18,786 bases of DNA. It comes from an uncultured Flavobacteriales bacterium (lineage in GTDB: Bacteria; Bacteroidota; Bacteroidia; Palsa-965). Made by a program: the position numbers and the translations under genes. The stretch spans positions 1-18,786 of the forward strand of contig CAMLEF010000046.1 in NCBI GenBank assembly GCA_946478675.1. The letters are read 5' to 3'. Below, piece by piece: positions 1-8,122 of the stretch. The stretch's first letter is position 1, and each line of letters starts with the position of its first letter. The notes under the pieces were generated by a model. It was not told where the DNA came from. It saw only the letters and a program-made list of their open reading frames with translations, and ran no database searches.

Positions 1-1059
1 TTCTCCTGCTACGGTGACCTGCAGGGCTACAACTCCGGCATCATCCTGAACGGTATGGCGCCGATAAGCGTGTCTGAAGACTGGTGGAACTATGTCGAGG
101 CGCCGACCACGGTAACGCCCGGCCAGAACACCGCCGTATTCGGCAACAACCAGAGCAGCGGCGATTGCTACAACCTCTGCATGGCCGGACTTTACTGGCG
201 TTCCGATTGCCAGACCTGCTTCTTCCCGTGTGATGCGCAGGCTGATTTCACCTGGGACGGTTGCAACCCCGTGAACTTCCACGGCAACAACCTCGCCCCG
301 GCGCCTGTGATCTCGTGGGTATGGCAGTTCGGTGACGGCGGCACTTCTTCGCTGCAGAGCCCGACGCACACTTACGCTGCGCCCGGCATTTACCACGTCT
401 GCCTCACCATCGTAGCGAAAGGCTCCAACGGCGAAACCTGCTGCAGCCAGTTCTGCAAAGACATCGACGTTTGCCCGACGCAGCCGTGTGAAGTAAACGC
501 GAACTTCAACGAGTACACGCTGCCGAAAAATCCGTACCTCGCGTATTTCACCGATGCGACTACGTACGGCGGCGGCAGCATCTGCAACTACATCATCGAC
601 TACGGTGACGGCTCACCGGTTTACATGGGCCCGTCACTGCCGCCTTCACACCTCTACCCGGGACCGGGACTGTTCAAAGTCTGCTACACCGTGGTAGTGT
701 GCGTCTACGGAGCGGATGGACAGGTGATCCAGACCTGCGAAAGCACGATCTGCAAGAACGTGTACATCGGAGAAGGCCCGCCGCCGAACGACGCGCGCAT
801 GGCGACACCGGGCAATACTTCCGGCATCAGCGTATTCCCGAGCCCGACGAGCACGGTACTGAACATCGTCGTCGGTGATGCCGACCAGATCGGTGAAGTG
901 TACATCGTGGATGCACGCGGACAGCAGCTGGTGAAAGCCGCACCGTCGGGTAAGAACATGTACCAGGCGAACGTGTCGGAACTCGCAGCCGGTGTTTACT
1001 TTGTAGAAGTGCATGGTCCTGACGGATCGGTTCGCAAAGAACGCTTCATCAAAGAATAA
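1..1059 (+). CDS. PKD-domain protein with T9SS C-terminal sorting domain (5' partial)
   Basis: The frame is open from base 1, so this is the 3' end of a longer gene; the ATG at 55 is internal, not a convincing start. The visible 353 residues contain two Cys-rich PKD-like beta-sandwiches. The first (about residues 80-158) has the WQFGDGG and SPTHTY motifs. The second (about 163-256) has DYGDGSP and a matching HLYPGPG segment. The last about 75 residues form a type A T9SS sorting domain (VFPSPTSTVLNI, ELAAGVYFVEV, KERFIKE end). The protein is therefore expected to cross the outer membrane by the type IX system, be processed, and be attached to or released from the cell surface. PKD domains usually mediate protein or polysaccharide contacts. 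No catalytic domain is visible in the part present, so the substrate cannot be named. A strong terminator follows 21 nt after the stop. Confidence 0.9.
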   Translation, partial: FSCYGDLQGYNSGIILNGMAPISVSEDWWNYVEAPTTVTPGQNTAVFGNNQSSGDCYNLCMAGLYWRSDCQTCFFPCDAQADFTWDGCNPVNFHGNNLAPAPVISWVWQFGDGGTSSLQSPTHTYAAPGIYHVCLTIVAKGSNGETCCSQFCKDIDVCPTQPCEVNANFNEYTLPKNPYLAYFTDATTYGGGSICNYIIDYGDGSPVYMGPSLPPSHLYPGPGLFKVCYTVVVCVYGADGQVIQTCESTICKNVYIGEGPPPNDARMATPGNTSGISVFPSPTSTVLNIVVGDADQIGEVYIVDARGQQLVKAAPSGKNMYQANVSELAAGVYFVEVHGPDGSVRKERFIKE

Positions 1060-1080
1060 CAGCGATTGATTTTCATTCGG

Positions 1081-1117
1081 GAAAGAGCAGGTCACCACGC
1101 CTGCTCTTTCTTTTTTT
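1081..1117 (+). terminator. Rho-independent terminator
   Basis: An 11-bp perfect stem (1081-1091 with 1100-1110, GAAAGAGCAGG paired to its complement), an 8-nt loop, then a run of seven T at 1111-1117. It lies 21 nt after the stop of the PKD/T9SS gene and isolates it from the next gene. Confidence 0.9.
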
Positions 1118-1222
1118 GTAAAACGATCAACACTTCGCAGCGATTTTCATTTCTGTAAATTGCGGGCTCACCGAACGAAAACAGGCAGGCGTTTTGCGTG
1201 TTTGTTTCGTCAATGATCGTTT

Positions 1223-2263
1223 ATGAAAATTACCCGCTGCTTTCCTGTCCTGCTTTTTTTGATTGCTTTATCGGTTGCTTGTTTGCGTCCGCATCGCAGC
1301 TTTGAAAAATATAAAGTCCCTTCCCCGCCCGATTATTCGCTGGAGAAAAACTGGGCTGCGCTCCCGACAAAAAAAGACAGTGCGGATGCGTTGCCGGATG
1401 CGTCGTTGAAAGACGGCCAGGCCGATGCGCCCGTGGATGTTTTCTTCATTCACCCGACGCTGTATTTCAAAGGGAAATCGTGGAATGCAGACGTTGATGA
1501 TCAACAGACGAACGGGCTGGTCGACAAATACACGATCCGTCAGCAGGCGAGTGTTTTCAACGGCAGCTGCAAAGTGTATGCGCCCCGTTACCGGCAGGCC
1601 ACGCTCGCCACGTTCAGCGACAGCAAAGGCAACGGCCGCAAAGCGCTCGATACGGCGTACAACGACATCCGCAGCGCGTTCCTGTATTATCTCGCGCATT
1701 ACAACCACGGAAGGCCGATCATCATTGCTTCGCACAGTCAGGGAACGTTTCATGCGCAGAAGCTGCTGAAAGAATTTTTCGAGAATGACCCGAAGCTGCG
1801 CAAGCAACTGGTGGCGGCGTATCTCATCGGCGGCTCGGTGGCGCAGCACATGTTCGTGAACATTCCGCAGGGTGATTCCGCTTCGCAGACGGGATGTTTT
1901 GTCGCCTGGCATTCGCGGAAATGGGGAACGAATTTCGCACCGAAAAATGCGCGCAATCAATATTGGCCGGCGTACGACAACACGGAGAATTACGCGTGCG
2001 TGAACCCGCTCACGTGGCGAAGCGATACGGTGTATGCACCTGCGTCGCTGAATCACGGCTCCGTTCCGAAGTCGTTCGATCGTTTGGATAAGGGAATCGC
2101 AGACGCGAAAATTTCATCCAACCGTATTCTCTGGGTTCACGCGCCCGCGGCGAAAGGTTATAACAAGGGCAGCAATTATCATGTGATGGATTACAGCTTG
2201 TTCTGGATGAATATCCGGGAGAATGTGGCGGTGAGAGTTGCGGCGTATCTCGCGAAAAAATAA
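1223..2263 (+). CDS. DUF3089-family alpha/beta-hydrolase-like lipoprotein
   Basis: 346 aa. The N-terminus (residues 1-20) is a lipoprotein-type signal ending in a Cys (C20) after LSVA, a loose lipobox of the sort Bacteroidota tolerate. The body matches DUF3089 from memory: VDVFFIHPTLYF near 71-82, then ASHSQG at 169-174 with S172 as the expected nucleophile. SNYHVMDYSLFW near 317-328 offers H320 and D323 as possible triad partners. The fold is expected to be an alpha/beta hydrolase acting at the periplasmic face or cell surface. The true substrate is unknown for the family, and esterase or lipase-like activity is an inference. The gene stands alone between a terminator and a convergent minus-strand gene. 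The ATG at 1223 is the only start that keeps the signal peptide. No convincing promoter was identified. Confidence 0.85.
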   Translation: MKITRCFPVLLFLIALSVACLRPHRSFEKYKVPSPPDYSLEKNWAALPTKKDSADALPDASLKDGQADAPVDVFFIHPTLYFKGKSWNADVDDQQTNGLVDKYTIRQQASVFNGSCKVYAPRYRQATLATFSDSKGNGRKALDTAYNDIRSAFLYYLAHYNHGRPIIIASHSQGTFHAQKLLKEFFENDPKLRKQLVAAYLIGGSVAQHMFVNIPQGDSASQTGCFVAWHSRKWGTNFAPKNARNQYWPAYDNTENYACVNPLTWRSDTVYAPASLNHGSVPKSFDRLDKGIADAKISSNRILWVHAPAAKGYNKGSNYHVMDYSLFWMNIRENVAVRVAAYLAKK

Positions 2264-2308
2264 AACCGCTAAGGCGCGAAGACGCGAAGGAGGCGCGGAG
2301 GTTTTATT
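2259..2308. repeat. Intergenic 8-nt word repeat (CGCGAAGA type) with terminal inverted repeat
   Basis: Begins at the stop codon of the DUF3089 gene. Inside are imperfect tandem copies of an 8-nt word (CGCGAAGA, CGCGAAGG, GCGCGGAGG). The block is bounded by a perfect 9-bp inverted repeat (AATAAAACC at 2259-2267 and GGTTTTATT at 2300-2308). A T-rich stretch follows at 2313-2324, so a terminator role for the upstream gene is possible. It lies between convergent genes. Confidence 0.6.
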
Positions 2309-2409
2309 GGGTGTTTTCTTTTTTCCTGCGATAGAATCCGTAGTTCATTACACCGAGACGAGGAAGGTAATACAACTCCCCCCAGGATATCTGCGAAAGG
2401 AAGATCAGC

Positions 2410-2475
2410 CGCAGATTACGCAGATTTCCGCAGATTAATTCGTAAAAAAATCTGCGCTCATCAGCGTAATCAGCG
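2410..2475. repeat. Intergenic imperfect palindrome of GCAGATTAC words
   Basis: Three left-hand words (GCAGATTAC, GCAGATTTCC, GCAGATT) at 2411-2436 are mirrored at 2449-2474. Aligning the 26-nt left arm with the reverse complement of the right arm gives 21 matches, plus an outer C/G pair at 2410/2475. The 12-nt loop contains the run of A. It ends 2 nt before the stop codon of the minus-strand gene, so its hairpin would form at the 3' end of that transcript and could serve as a terminator or RNA-stabilising structure. That role is inferred. Confidence 0.65.
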
Positions 2476-2477
2476 AC

Positions 2478-2879
2478 TTAATTCAACTCTCCGTTCTTCA
2501 GCTTCTCCTCTTCCAGCTTGATCTCGGTTTTATCTTTTTTCATCTCGGTTCGCGTCCGCGCATACAGCGTCATGTACAGATTCGCGACCCACACGAGCGA
2601 AAATCCCGAGAGGAAATAGCCGCGCCAGTCGCCGAACAGCAATTGGAATTTCGTGATGATCAGCAGCAGGATTGTTACATAATGGCTGAAGCAGTATTCG
2701 CAGGTGAAGAGGTAGAAGAATTTGCGGGTGAAAAGCGTGCGGCCGTGTTGGCTTTTTTCCACACAATATTCCCGCGGTTCCCGGAAAACTTCTTCGTGCG
2801 TGACCGTCCAGGCAATGCAGGCGATGGGAATGGCAAGAATGAAAAGCGTGAGCAGCTGTTCCAGAAGTGAGGCGACCAT
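2478..2879 (-). CDS. Conserved three-helix membrane protein with CxxCxxH motif
   Basis: 133 aa. Hydrophobic segments at about residues 8-25, 65-82 and 87-107 predict three membrane helices. The tail after about 108 is rich in Lys and Glu and probably cytoplasmic. The distinctive part is FTCEYCFSHYV (C60, C63, H66) just before the second helix, with a further Cys at 39. This could bind a metal or undergo redox chemistry. It resembles the membrane family DUF1360, which has a similar CxxC-H element at a helix start, but I am not sure it belongs there. Function is unknown. The ATG has a weak purine-rich stretch (GAGAG) upstream. It converges on the DUF3089 gene and lies downstream of the small lipoprotein gene on the same strand, with a 163-nt gap that makes tight co-transcription unlikely. 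Confidence 0.75.
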   Translation of the reverse strand: MVASLLEQLLTLFILAIPIACIAWTVTHEEVFREPREYCVEKSQHGRTLFTRKFFYLFTCEYCFSHYVTILLLIITKFQLLFGDWRGYFLSGFSLVWVANLYMTLYARTRTEMKKDKTEIKLEEEKLKNGELN

Positions 2880-2985
2880 AGCAGTTCTCTCATGCTGCCG
2901 GGTTAGCTAACAGCGGTTAATGAGGAAATTGCTGCAAATACGGTGCCTGTCGTTACAAAATGAACCACGCCCGCCTGAACGGAAC

Positions 2986-3025
2986 GGGCAGGGAGGCACG
3001 GAGACACGAGTTTTGTTTTCTCCGT
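2986..3025. repeat. Intergenic CACGGAG-word repeat (inverted partner of 3384-3412)
   Basis: Contains GGCACGGAGACACGAG at 2994-3009 and, 14 nt after ACGGAGA (2998-3004), its complement TCTCCGT at 3019-3025, giving a 7-bp hairpin. Read on the minus strand it matches the CTCCGTG-type element upstream of uvrA. It lies at the 3' side of the small minus-strand lipoprotein gene. Confidence 0.5.
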
Positions 3026-3042
3026 TCATTACATCCGGTTAA

Positions 3043-3351
3043 TCAGCGGACCGGCGCAACGTGATCTTTCCCCGTTTTCCTGCCGGTGCTGTCATATCGC
3101 ACGGTGGTGTATCGCACGTAATGAGAACCAAAACAGGAAACCTTTTTACGATATCGGATCTTCGCGTTTTTCTTCCCGGTAATTGAATCGTATACCCGCA
3201 TGTGTGCGGTACGCGTATAGGAAGTCGAATACCGCGGAAACTCCCGGTAACACACCACGTTTTTATTACCGTCCTCATAGTACACGGTCCTTCCCATCCG
3301 GCAGGAAAGCAAGCAAAACAGCAGGAAGACAATCAGCAGGCCCGGTTTCAT
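3043..3351 (-). CDS. Small lipoprotein of unknown function
   Basis: 102 aa. Residues 1-17 are a short lipoprotein signal (KPG, then a hydrophobic core, then CLLSC with C17 as the predicted lipidated residue). The mature part is small, basic and rich in Tyr and Arg, with two similar strands (VYDSITGKKN and VRYDSTGRKTG) that suggest a small beta-structured domain of MORN-like or toxin-antitoxin-repeat style; I cannot assign it to a family. It is transcribed divergently from uvrA. A longer uvrA reading frame on the opposite strand overlaps it, but that overlap comes only from the frame being open. The gene is bracketed by two inverted copies of a CTCCGTG-word element (2986-3025 and 3384-3412). 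Expected location is the inner leaflet of the outer membrane or the surface. Confidence 0.7.
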   Translation of the reverse strand: MKPGLLIVFLLFCLLSCRMGRTVYYEDGNKNVVCYREFPRYSTSYTRTAHMRVYDSITGKKNAKIRYRKKVSCFGSHYVRYTTVRYDSTGRKTGKDHVAPVR

Positions 3352-3383
3352 CTTTTTAAACTTACGATTTTATTATCAAGTCA

Positions 3384-3412
3384 TTTCTCCGTGCCCCCGT
3401 GTCTCCGTGGTT
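3384..3412. repeat. Intergenic CTCCGTG-word repeat
   Basis: Three imperfect tandem copies of an 8-nt word (TTCTCCGTG, CCCCCGTG, TCTCCGTGG) at about 3385-3410, between the divergent lipoprotein gene and uvrA. It is the opposite-orientation relative of the element at 2986-3025. Confidence 0.55.
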
Positions 3413-3490
3413 CAGAACGCTCTTATCTGCAATTTCACACTTCTTTGCAGCCAGGGCGCCCGAAAACGCCCAAAACCCTCAAAATCGCCG

Positions 3491-3498
3491 TACCTTTG
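3491..3498 (+). promoter_or_regulatory. Bacteroidota-type -7 element of uvrA
   Basis: TACCTTTG matches the Bacteroidota -7 consensus TAnnTTTG exactly and continues GCACC. It ends 15 nt before the ATG at 3514. No clear -33 TTTG is present at the usual spacing. Its position supports 3514 as the uvrA start and argues against the upstream in-frame ATG at 3202. Confidence 0.55.
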
Positions 3499-3513
3499 CA
3501 CCCGTATTTTCCA

Positions 3514-6408
3514 ATGAAAACAACTTCCAAACATACCCTCCCGCCTGTTGCCGAAAGTGAGAACGAAACACTTGAAGTGATCGGCGCACGTGTACACAAC
3601 CTGAAAGACGTTTCCGTTTCCATCCCGCGCAACCAGCTCGTCGTCGTTACCGGCCTCAGCGGAAGCGGGAAATCGTCGCTGGCTTTCGATACGATTTACG
3701 CCGAAGGACAGCGCCGCTACATCGAAACGTTCTCTTCCTACGCCCGCCAGTTCCTCGGCGATCTCGAACGTCCCGACGTCGACAAGATCACGGGACTTTC
3801 GCCGGTGATTTCCATTGAGCAGAAAACGGTGAACAAGAACCCGCGCTCGACCGTGGGCACCATCACCGAGATCTACGACTTTCTCCGCCTGCTGTATGCG
3901 CGCGCTTCCGATGCGTTCTCGTACGTGACCGGCGAAAAAATGATCCGCTATTCCGACGACCAGATTATCGACCTCATCCTTTCCTCTTACGCCGGCAAAC
4001 GCATCCTGCTGCTCGCTCCCGTGGTGAAAGGCCGCAAGGGTCACTACCGTGAGCTGTTCGAGCAGATCCGCAAGCAGGGATTTCTTCGCGCGCGTGTCGA
4101 CGGAGAGATCATCGAGCTCACCTCGCGCATCCAGCTCGACCGCTACAAAGTGCACGACATCGAGATCGTCATCGACCGCCTCGAAGTGACCGGCGATCGC
4201 CAGCGCATTGCGGAATCCGTGAAGCTCGCGCTCAAGCATGCGAAAGGCACGATGATGGTGGCGGAAGTCACCGGCAACAAAAACGAAGCCGGCGAAGCCC
4301 GCCATTTCAGTCGCCACCTGATGTGCCCGATCTCCGGCATCTCCTACGACGACCCGGCGCCGAACCTGTTCTCGTTCAACTCTCCTTACGGCGCTTGTCC
4401 GAAATGCAACGGCCTCGGACATATTCTCGAGATCGACATCAACAAGATCATCCCGGTCAAGACGAAAAGCATCAAGTTGGGCGCGATCGTTCCCATCGGC
4501 GAATACCGCAATTCCTGGATCTTCAAGCAGCTCGATGCGATCGCCGATAAATACCGCTTCAAGCTTTCCGACCCGGTGAAAGATATTCCGGAAGATGCGC
4601 TGAACGCCATCCTCTACGGCACCGACGAAATGCTGAAGGTGAAGAATGACGCCAACAGCAGCGGCACGAGCTACGCGCTTTCCTTCGAAGGCGTCGTGAA
4701 TTTCCTTTCGCGCCAGGAGCAGGAAGGCTCGACCGGCGTGCAGAAATGGGCGCAGGAATTCATGAACGAGATCGATTGCCCGAAATGCAACGGCACGCGT
4801 CTCAAGAAAGAAGCGCTGTACTTCCGCGTCGACGACAAGAACATCGCCGAGCTTTCAGCGATGGGACTGGCCGAGCTGAAAAACTGGCTGCAAGGCGTGG
4901 AAGATCGCGTCAGTGAACGCCAGCGCACGATCGCAACGGAAGTGCTGAAAGAAATTCGTAATCGTCTCGACTTCCTGCTCGACGTTGGGCTCGATTACCT
5001 CACGATCGATCGCAGCTCACGTTCCCTTTCGGGCGGAGAAGCGCAACGCATCCGTCTCGCCACACAGATCGGCTCGCAGCTTGTCGGTGTACTCTACATT
5101 CTCGACGAGCCCAGCATCGGCCTTCACCAGCGCGATAACGTGCGCCTGATCGAAGCGCTGAAAGATTTGCGCGACATCGGCAACTCGGTGATCGTGGTGG
5201 AGCATGATAAAGAAATGATCATGGCGGCGGATTACGTGATCGATATCGGTCCGCGCGCGGGTGTACACGGCGGTCATGTCGTTGCCGAAGGAAAACCCGA
5301 TGAGCTACTACAGTATCACACGCTGACGACGGATTACATCACGGGACGAAAAAGCATCCCGGTTCCGGCGGAGCGTCGCAAAGGCAACGGCAAATCCATC
5401 GTGCTCGACGGCTGCACGGGCCACAACCTGAAAAACGTTACGGCAGAATTTCCGCTCGGAAAATTCATTTGCGTGACGGGCGTTTCCGGCAGCGGAAAGT
5501 CTTCGCTCATCAACGAAACGCTCTACCCGATCCTGAGCAAATTTTTCTACCGCAGCGACCGCAAGCCGCTTCCGTATAAAAAAGTGCACGGCCTCGATCA
5601 CATCGACAAAGTCATCGACATCGACCAATCGCCGATCGGCCGCACGCCGCGCTCGAACCCGGCCACGTACACGAACGTTTTCTCCGATATCCGACTGCTG
5701 TTCTCTGAACTGCCGGAAGCGAAGATCCGCGGTTACAAGCCGGGACGTTTCTCTTTCAACGTAAAAGGCGGACGCTGCGAAACCTGCCAGGGCGCGGGAC
5801 TTCGCACGATCGAGATGAACTTCCTGCCGGACGTTTACGTGCTCTGCGAAACCTGCAACGGCAAACGTTACAACCGCGAAACGCTGGAAGTGCGTTACAA
5901 AGGCAAATCCATCAGCGACGTGCTCGAGATGACGATCGACAACGCCGTTGAATTTTTCGAAAGCCATCCGACGATTTTCGCGCGCGTGAAAGCGATGCAG
6001 GATGTCGGTCTCGGCTACATCACGCTCGGGCAGCAGAGCACGACGCTCTCCGGCGGTGAAGCGCAACGCGTGAAGCTGGCGACGGAGCTCGCAAGAAAAC
6101 AGACGGGCAACACGCTCTACATTCTCGACGAGCCGACGACGGGCCTGCATTTCGAAGACATCCGCATCCTGCTGGAAGTACTTGACAAGCTGGTGGCGCA
6201 GGGCAATACGGTACTTGTGATCGAGCACAACCTCGACATCATCAAAGTCGCCGATCACATCATCGACCTCGGCCCGGAAGGCGGCAGCGGCGGCGGTGAA
6301 ATTCTTGCTATCGGAACGCCGGAACAAGTGGCGAAAAACACGCGCAGCTTCACGGCGAAGTTTTTGAAGGAAGAGCTGGAAGCGGCGCAGAAAATTGCTA
6401 TTAGTTAA
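3514..6408 (+). CDS. uvrA: Excinuclease ABC subunit A (UvrA)
   Basis: 964 aa from the ATG at 3514, the usual UvrA length. UvrA is the damage-sensing ATPase of nucleotide excision repair and loads UvrB on DNA. Both ABC modules are complete. The first has Walker [10 protein letters not shown] (47-55), signature SLSGGEAQR and Walker [13 protein letters not shown]. The second has Walker [10 protein letters not shown] from residue 656, signature TLSGGEAQR and Walker [13 protein letters not shown]. The C-terminal zinc module has four Cys (755, 758, 778, 781). The N-terminal zinc module reads CPIS at 271-274 with CPKC at 295-298, so one of the four usual Cys is Ser; I recall the same change in other Bacteroidota UvrAs. 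The frame stays open upstream to 3202, but that extension is not UvrA-like and covers the -7 element. An AT-rich gene pair starts 4 nt after the stop. Confidence 0.98.
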   Translation: MKTTSKHTLPPVAESENETLEVIGARVHNLKDVSVSIPRNQLVVVTGLSGSGKSSLAFDTIYAEGQRRYIETFSSYARQFLGDLERPDVDKITGLSPVISIEQKTVNKNPRSTVGTITEIYDFLRLLYARASDAFSYVTGEKMIRYSDDQIIDLILSSYAGKRILLLAPVVKGRKGHYRELFEQIRKQGFLRARVDGEIIELTSRIQLDRYKVHDIEIVIDRLEVTGDRQRIAESVKLALKHAKGTMMVAEVTGNKNEAGEARHFSRHLMCPISGISYDDPAPNLFSFNSPYGACPKCNGLGHILEIDINKIIPVKTKSIKLGAIVPIGEYRNSWIFKQLDAIADKYRFKLSDPVKDIPEDALNAILYGTDEMLKVKNDANSSGTSYALSFEGVVNFLSRQEQEGSTGVQKWAQEFMNEIDCPKCNGTRLKKEALYFRVDDKNIAELSAMGLAELKNWLQGVEDRVSERQRTIATEVLKEIRNRLDFLLDVGLDYLTIDRSSRSLSGGEAQRIRLATQIGSQLVGVLYILDEPSIGLHQRDNVRLIEALKDLRDIGNSVIVVEHDKEMIMAADYVIDIGPRAGVHGGHVVAEGKPDELLQYHTLTTDYITGRKSIPVPAERRKGNGKSIVLDGCTGHNLKNVTAEFPLGKFICVTGVSGSGKSSLINETLYPILSKFFYRSDRKPLPYKKVHGLDHIDKVIDIDQSPIGRTPRSNPATYTNVFSDIRLLFSELPEAKIRGYKPGRFSFNVKGGRCETCQGAGLRTIEMNFLPDVYVLCETCNGKRYNRETLEVRYKGKSISDVLEMTIDNAVEFFESHPTIFARVKAMQDVGLGYITLGQQSTTLSGGEAQRVKLATELARKQTGNTLYILDEPTTGLHFEDIRILLEVLDKLVAQGNTVLVIEHNLDIIKVADHIIDLGPEGGSGGGEILAIGTPEQVAKNTRSFTAKFLKEELEAAQKIAIS

Positions 6409-6412
6409 CCGA

Positions 6413-7276
6413 ATGGCTCCATACAAAATCTCCTTGCCTCTTGCTCTTAACCAAGAATACGTTCATCATTTGATCGGACATATAAGAGCGCAAAATCATA
6501 TTATCCGCATCATATTTGATTGGTCTGCATGTACAAAGGCGGATAATATGGCATTATGCATATTCATGAATTTACTGTATGAACTTGAAGAAAAGGAAAT
6601 TAGTTTTGAACATCTTGCACAGGCTTCGAACCAATATTATACGGAACAAATCAATCCCTTTTTAACTTTTCCTGCCAAAACGCTTAATCTGTTAGAATCA
6701 GATTTTGGTGCTTTTTTAGCCGCCGTTGACGATGAGGACGAAACGGTATCACGGACAATGGCAATGAACGAATATCTACGTTCGAAGAATGCACTAAAGG
6801 GATTGGACATTACTTCTTTGGAAACTTTGTTTTCAGAGCTATTCATGAACATTTGTCAGCATTCCTGGGCAAAAAATGGGATAGCTTTCGTATCCTTTCC
6901 ATCAAACTCTAGTATTATAGAAATTATCATTTCAGATATTGGAGTTGGGATACCCTCAAATATTAGAGAGGAGTTTAGTGAATATCAAGAACGTACAGAT
7001 GCCGAAGCGATCAGATATGCTACACAGGACTGGATCACTACACGCTCTACTGATCGTAATCAAGGACGCGGCCTAAATCACACTAAAACAATTCTGTCAA
7101 CGTTGAACGGCAAAGGACATATCTACTCAGGATATGGAGCTCTTACTTTTGATAAAAACACCGAATTGGCACTAGAAACTGATTTTCATCATGGGACACA
7201 AATTCATCTACTGATCGATTTTTCTAACTTTGAGAAGGCAATTGAGCCTGATTATACGGAAGAGGTTGACTTCTGA
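6413..7276 (+). CDS. STAS-like/GHKL (HATPase_c) ATPase, no phosphoacceptor domain
   Basis: 287 aa from the ATG at 6413; a TTG at 6395 would add six residues inside uvrA. The C-terminal half is a GHKL ATP-binding domain. It has the N-box ELFMNICQHS (E142, N146), G1 box SDIGVGI (D175, G177, G179), G2-type loop GRGLNHT (218-224) and a final GTQIHLLI strand (261-268). There is no DHp helix pair with a phospho-His and no membrane segment, so it is not an ordinary sensor kinase. Residues about 5-70 resemble a STAS-like alpha/beta domain (IIRIIFDWSACTKADN). Relatives of this layout include the anti-sigma kinases SpoIIAB/RsbW. The stop overlaps the next start by 1 nt (TGATG), so the pair is translationally coupled. 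The gene starts 4 nt after uvrA with no promoter seen, so read-through from uvrA is likely. Function is inferred to be ATP-dependent regulation of its partner. Confidence 0.8.
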   Translation: MAPYKISLPLALNQEYVHHLIGHIRAQNHIIRIIFDWSACTKADNMALCIFMNLLYELEEKEISFEHLAQASNQYYTEQINPFLTFPAKTLNLLESDFGAFLAAVDDEDETVSRTMAMNEYLRSKNALKGLDITSLETLFSELFMNICQHSWAKNGIAFVSFPSNSSIIEIIISDIGVGIPSNIREEFSEYQERTDAEAIRYATQDWITTRSTDRNQGRGLNHTKTILSTLNGKGHIYSGYGALTFDKNTELALETDFHHGTQIHLLIDFSNFEKAIEPDYTEEVDF

Positions 7277-8115
7277 TGAAGCAAATAGCAGCCATAAATT
7301 ATACAAAAGACTTCCTTACGAGTAAGGGAGGATTGGCTATTGGTCATGCTATCGAGGATTTGTTAAAGAACTCCGGAGAGCAAATAAACGTTTCTTTTGC
7401 CAATGTCATTAATGTGTCTCCTTCTTTTGTCAACGGTTCATTTTTATACTTGATTGACAATTATGGGGTTGACTTTTTCCGCGAACGTGTAAAAGTCAGT
7501 TCTGCATCTCCCAATGTAGCGAAAACTATCGGAGACTCTGTACGAACTTACATCAACCGCCAGGCAACTTTTTACGATAGATTAAGGACTAATAGCATAT
7601 ATCTGGCGGGAGATAACTCCCAAACAACCGCTGAGTTATTAAAAGCATTAAGCCAAGCTTCGGACGAGAAAGGTGTTAGCCATTTCAGCAACTCCAATCC
7701 TAATTTTTTCAGTTCTGATACTTTGTCAAAAATTAAATCAGCAGATGTTTTTATCGGTATCCTAACAGATCCCCATGGCTCATTAGTTTTTGAGCAACAA
7801 CTAAAGGCTGCTATTGATTTAAACAAACCTTGTCTATTGCTTCAGGATAGATCAATTGTAAATCGACTTCCGACTGCTACTCATGATAAGATACAAGTCA
7901 TTTACTATGATCGAAATAACCCTGTTGAGTCATTAAAACGTTTGAACGAAACGATTCAACGATACAAAAGGGAAAACGAACTCTCTTTGCAAACAAGCAA
8001 TGAGGTTGAAAATAAATGGCTTTTAGTATTAGGAGCTCTCCTGATTACTGTAGTTTTAGCTGCGGTTTTTTTCTCCAGTATTAACTCTGAGAAAAACGAA
8101 AAGAAGCCTTCTTAA
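7276..8115 (+). CDS. DUF4325 (STAS-like) protein with TIR/deoxyribosyltransferase-like region and C-terminal TM helix
   Basis: 279 aa. Residues about 8-95 match the DUF4325 STAS-like pattern (GGLAIGHAIEDLL, INVSFANVINVSPSFVNGSF). Residues about 106-232 look like a Rossmann-type domain: NSIYLAGD, then SADVFIGILT (155-164), then GSLVFEQQLKAAIDLNKPCL (168-187). The last segment recalls the 'E...A...gKP' element of nucleoside deoxyribosyltransferase, TIR-like and DUF4062 domains, with E173 as the candidate catalytic Glu. A single membrane helix spans about 248-268, followed by a short Lys-rich tail. STAS-like antagonists paired with GHKL kinases are the basis of partner switching, so the upstream ATPase is the probable partner. 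Attaching a nucleotide-enzyme-like domain and a membrane anchor suggests an effector held in check. DUF4325 is fairly secure; the Rossmann-domain identity is tentative. Confidence 0.75.
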   Translation: MKQIAAINYTKDFLTSKGGLAIGHAIEDLLKNSGEQINVSFANVINVSPSFVNGSFLYLIDNYGVDFFRERVKVSSASPNVAKTIGDSVRTYINRQATFYDRLRTNSIYLAGDNSQTTAELLKALSQASDEKGVSHFSNSNPNFFSSDTLSKIKSADVFIGILTDPHGSLVFEQQLKAAIDLNKPCLLLQDRSIVNRLPTATHDKIQVIYYDRNNPVESLKRLNETIQRYKRENELSLQTSNEVENKWLLVLGALLITVVLAAVFFSSINSEKNEKKPS

Positions 8116-8122
8116 GTATAAA

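Noticed and set aside
2238..2438. 66-residue plus-strand frame after the DUF3089 gene
   Set aside because: It runs through two intergenic repeat elements and has no protein-like features.
3202..3513. N-terminal extension of uvrA from the ATG at 3202 (104 extra residues)
   Set aside because: The extension is not UvrA-like, runs antisense through the lipoprotein gene and the CTCCGTG repeat, and includes the -7 element TACCTTTG. The ATG at 3514 gives the normal UvrA length.
5308..6426. 372-residue minus-strand frame opposite uvrA, with similar ones at 3412-4422 and 8598-9509
   Set aside because: These are Arg/Ala/Val-rich shadow frames produced by GC-rich codon use in the real genes on the plus strand.
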